Below are positions 60,675 through 64,000 of a stretch of 64,000 nucleotides of DNA, piece after piece. The notes under the pieces are model-generated. The model was not told the DNA's origin. It worked only from the letters and a program-made list of their open reading frames with translations, and did no database searches. Positions within the stretch are counted from its first letter, which is position 1. Every line of letters starts with the position of its first letter. A program made the position numbers and the translations under genes. Source of the DNA: Latrodectus hesperus (Eukaryota > Arthropoda > Arachnida > Araneae > Theridiidae); NCBI GenBank assembly GCA_037975125.1, contig CM075852.1:3502214-3566213 (forward strand). The letters run 5' to 3'.

Positions 60675-61300
60675 ATGAATTCTGCCGACATTCGCGTCAT
60701 TTTCTTATATGAGTACAAACTTGGTAATAGTGCTGCAAAAGCTGCACGCAACATAAACCAAGCGTTTGTGGGGAATACGGTTAATGATCGGAAAGTGCAG
60801 CGTTGGTTCGAAAAATTTCGGACTGGCGATTTTTCACTGCAAAATGAGCCGCGCGGAAGACCCAAAACGTCTGTGAAGAATGATGACCTGAAGGCTCTAG
60901 TGGAAGCGGATCCAGCCGTATCCACGAGGGAACTTGCTATCAGGATGAAAGTTGACCATACAACGATATTGAGACACCTTTCTGAGATTGGCAAGGTTAA
61001 GAAGATGGACAAGTGGGTACCGCACGCACTGACAGAGCGAAATAAGCTGGATCGGTTAAACGTATGCTCATCATTGCAGCATCCACCCTATTCATTGGAT
61101 CTCTCGCCGACCGATTTTCATTTTTTCAAGCATTTAGAGTTGTTTTTAAGGGGCAAACACTATGAAAATGAAGACAGTCTAAAAAACTCGATATCAGAGT
61201 TTATTAATTCTAAAGACCAAAATTTTTTAAGACAGGCATCTACGCTTTAAAATCTCGTTGGGAGAAGTGTATTGAAGCGAATGGAGCATACTTTGATTGA
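60675..61300 (+). pseudogene. Mariner transposase, catalytic core deleted and C-terminus frameshifted
   Basis: Encodes the cut-and-paste transposase of the element. The start at 60675 (MNSADIRVIFLYEYKLG) fits the family N-terminus. Residues 1 to about 115 hold the paired helix-turn-helix DNA-binding region (KVQRWFEKFRTGDFSLQNE, GRPKT linker, STRELAIRMKVDHTTILRHL). After KWVPHALTER and NVCSSL the sequence jumps straight to HPPYSLDLSPTDFHFFKHL. About 135 residues holding the first two catalytic Asp residues of the DD34D triad are lost. The Asp of SPTDFH is the third one and remains. The open frame stops at 61250. A one-base loss in the T run at 61223-61228 explains this: the next frame continues TGIYALKSRWEKCIEANGA to a stop at 61300. 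Confidence 0.92.
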
Positions 61301-61346
61301 ATAAACAGCTTTTGAAGAAAGATATGCAGTTTTATACAATCACTTA

Positions 61347-61541
<195 letters not shown>

Positions 61542-63467
61542 TTAATATATTTATAATGTAATGAAATAAATATAGCTTTAATGGTACATTTAATGAAATA
61601 TGTACCAATAAACTTTAAAATTAATCATTAATTTTTTGTATTTTTGTTGTCTATTAGTTAATTATTGAGTTATAGCCCAATAGTTGAATTATATTTTCGT
61701 ACAAATTTCTAAGTTCCTTCCTAGAGAATATATTAATAGGAAAAGAATGATATATCTTTCAAAGAATATCTACCATTAGAAAACATTTTGTTTTATAAAA
61801 GTTATTTTTGAATATATCTATAAAGGGGCTTTGTGCTATGTTTTATGCATATGCTTTAAAATATTTTCTGAGTTAGGAGTTTATATTTGATTCATATCTC
61901 TCAGTACATGACCATTGGGAGTGCTTAAGCTGATTAAGTCATGATGACCGTTTTCTCTAAAGCATATTTATAATAAAATAAAAAAAAGTAAAATAGATTT
62001 AAGGATACCTTGAAAAATATGTACCTATTAGTGTTAATATAACCTGGTTTTAACTCATCTAATATTGAGATAATATATGAGTTATAACCAAATAATTGAA
62101 TTTCCTATTCGAGCAACTTTCTGTGTACCGTGCCTAGGATTAAATAAAAGCTAAGAGACTAAAGGCGATCAAGTCGTGTATGTGAGGCACTTTTCCATAA
62201 AGATTAATTTTTTGTAACAAAATAAACACCTGAAATAGATTAAAGGTTGTATTTAATACTATATGCATACATTAATTGTGATATAAATTGATTATTAATT
62301 GAGTTATAACTACATGGTTTGTTTTTCTTTTTCGTGAAAATTTCCATTTTCTTTGCTTCGATGTGTATAGAAGGAATACTTAAGGAAGCCTATAAGATCA
62401 TTTAACTCACTTAAGCATACTTTTAGAGCAATATGAAATTGTTTTTAGAACAATAAAATGCGTCTTTATAAAATCAAAATTGAAATTCTTAGTTTTTAAG
62501 ATGCTTTCTCAAGATATTGCTCTGTCACTTACTAAAGTATTTTCAATTATCTAAGTAATGGAAATGACAATTTAATTTTATGAACTTTTATAACAATTCT
62601 ATTTAATTTTTCCCACTAGCCGAAATTATATTAAAAATGTCCTAGGCTACGAAAAGTTATTATATTCTGTTTAAGTAAAAGAAAATAAAAGAAGAGGAGT
62701 AAACTGGAAAAAATAAAGCTTGCCAAGAATAAAAAGGTTAGTTTCCTTTCTTTATAAGCCTAAAAGGAGGGAAATATTTACAATATTTCAGTTTCCTACC
62801 ATAAAATAAAACTTGATCCTCAAGGAGAAGGGATTCTTTTATTTCATGTGCTTTAAAATTCATAAGCAACCATAAGGAGCATACTTATTTCTAACTCAAG
62901 CTTTTATTTCATATGTGCTTCATTTTAATTCTTTAACCAAATATTTTAATGTAAAAAGTATTATTATGCCAGTACATATTAAATGTTCTTATTTTATGAA
63001 AAAAATTTTTCCTTTCATTTTGATTAATATTTTAAAATAATTTTATTTCAATTTGAAAATTATTTTATTGTTTTTCAAATACTCAAAAACTACACTCATT
63101 GAAGATTAATTCATATACAAATATTAATAATTTAATCTCTTTATATATAAATATATAAATAAAAATATATATATAATTAATAAAAAATAAAATTATTATA
63201 AAAATATTAATAATAATAAATATTAATAATCAAAATTTATTTAAAAAATGATAAATCTATTAATATTTAAATTACGACACTGTTAATTTTAAATAAAGTA
63301 AGTATTTTAAATTTCAACTGAGTTTTTTATTATAATATTTATATCATTTATCTGTTTATTTTTATAAAAAAAACATCTGTATGTGCATCGTAAATTAATG
63401 GTAATGGATATAAATATATTATCTTAGATGAGAAACTGATCCTAATGCCTAATATAACTGTTTACAG

Positions 63468-63470
<3 letters not shown>
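61542..63470. other. AT-rich non-coding stretch, nothing recognised
   Basis: 1.9 kb without a supported gene. 63120-63240 is almost pure A and T, with irregular AAT and AT repeats. Confidence 0.6.

Positions 63471-64000
<530 letters not shown>

Noticed and set aside
60608..61012. 134-codon minus-strand frame
   Set aside because: Shadow of the mariner transposase frame on the other strand. The plus strand has the recognisable domains.

Overview
This is an AT-rich animal nuclear sequence with no intact host protein-coding gene that I can support. The content points to an arthropod, and most likely a spider. It contains Tc1-like and mariner DNA transposons, I/LOA-type LINE tails with RNase H domains, a tRNA-derived SINE with an (AAC)n tail, Helitron-like non-autonomous elements and 23 long (AT)n arrays. 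The spider assignment is an inference from the kinds of element seen; no host gene confirms it. Every long alternating Tyr-Ile reading frame in the window is an artefact of an (AT)n array.

Layout. 1-706 is the 5' end of a decayed Tc1-like transposon on the minus strand. 2160-3750 is a moderately complex stretch with broken reading frames, and 3815-4085 is a CpG-bearing island. From about 4.1 to 24.8 kb the sequence is AT-rich and non-coding, punctuated by (AT)n arrays, with a diverged dispersed repeat near 18.0 kb and a perfect hairpin plus minisatellite at 18.87-19.02 kb. 24.83-25.80 kb is a mosaic of (AT)n arrays and two LINE-like 3' ends. 25.8-36.3 kb is featureless. 36.38-37.7 kb holds a diverged tandem array of about 357-bp units, split by an (AT)n array. 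40.25-42.5 kb has a CpG-rich hairpin and the first Helitron-like copy. 46.2-53.0 kb is an accessory cluster: an old SINE, a foldback, a young SINE with a 10-bp target duplication, two nested LINE remnants and SINE scraps. 54.9-61.5 kb is the second repeat cluster: half a MITE, the second Helitron-like copy, a GC-rich repeat, a complete MITE-like element, a 55-bp-arm foldback and an internally deleted mariner with perfect terminal repeats. The window ends in AT-rich DNA and a compound (AT)n array.

Nothing here works together as a pathway. The organising pattern is the link between mobile elements and (AT)n arrays. The mariner, both Helitron-like copies and two LINE-like 3' ends lie directly between two (AT)n arrays, and the half-MITE and a GC-rich repeat abut one. 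TA-targeting transposons and AT-targeting Helitrons would be expected to land in such arrays. Some arrays may instead have grown from LINE tails or from element-internal AT tracts. This is the most interesting feature of the window. I found no evidence of a new defence, toxin or metabolic system.
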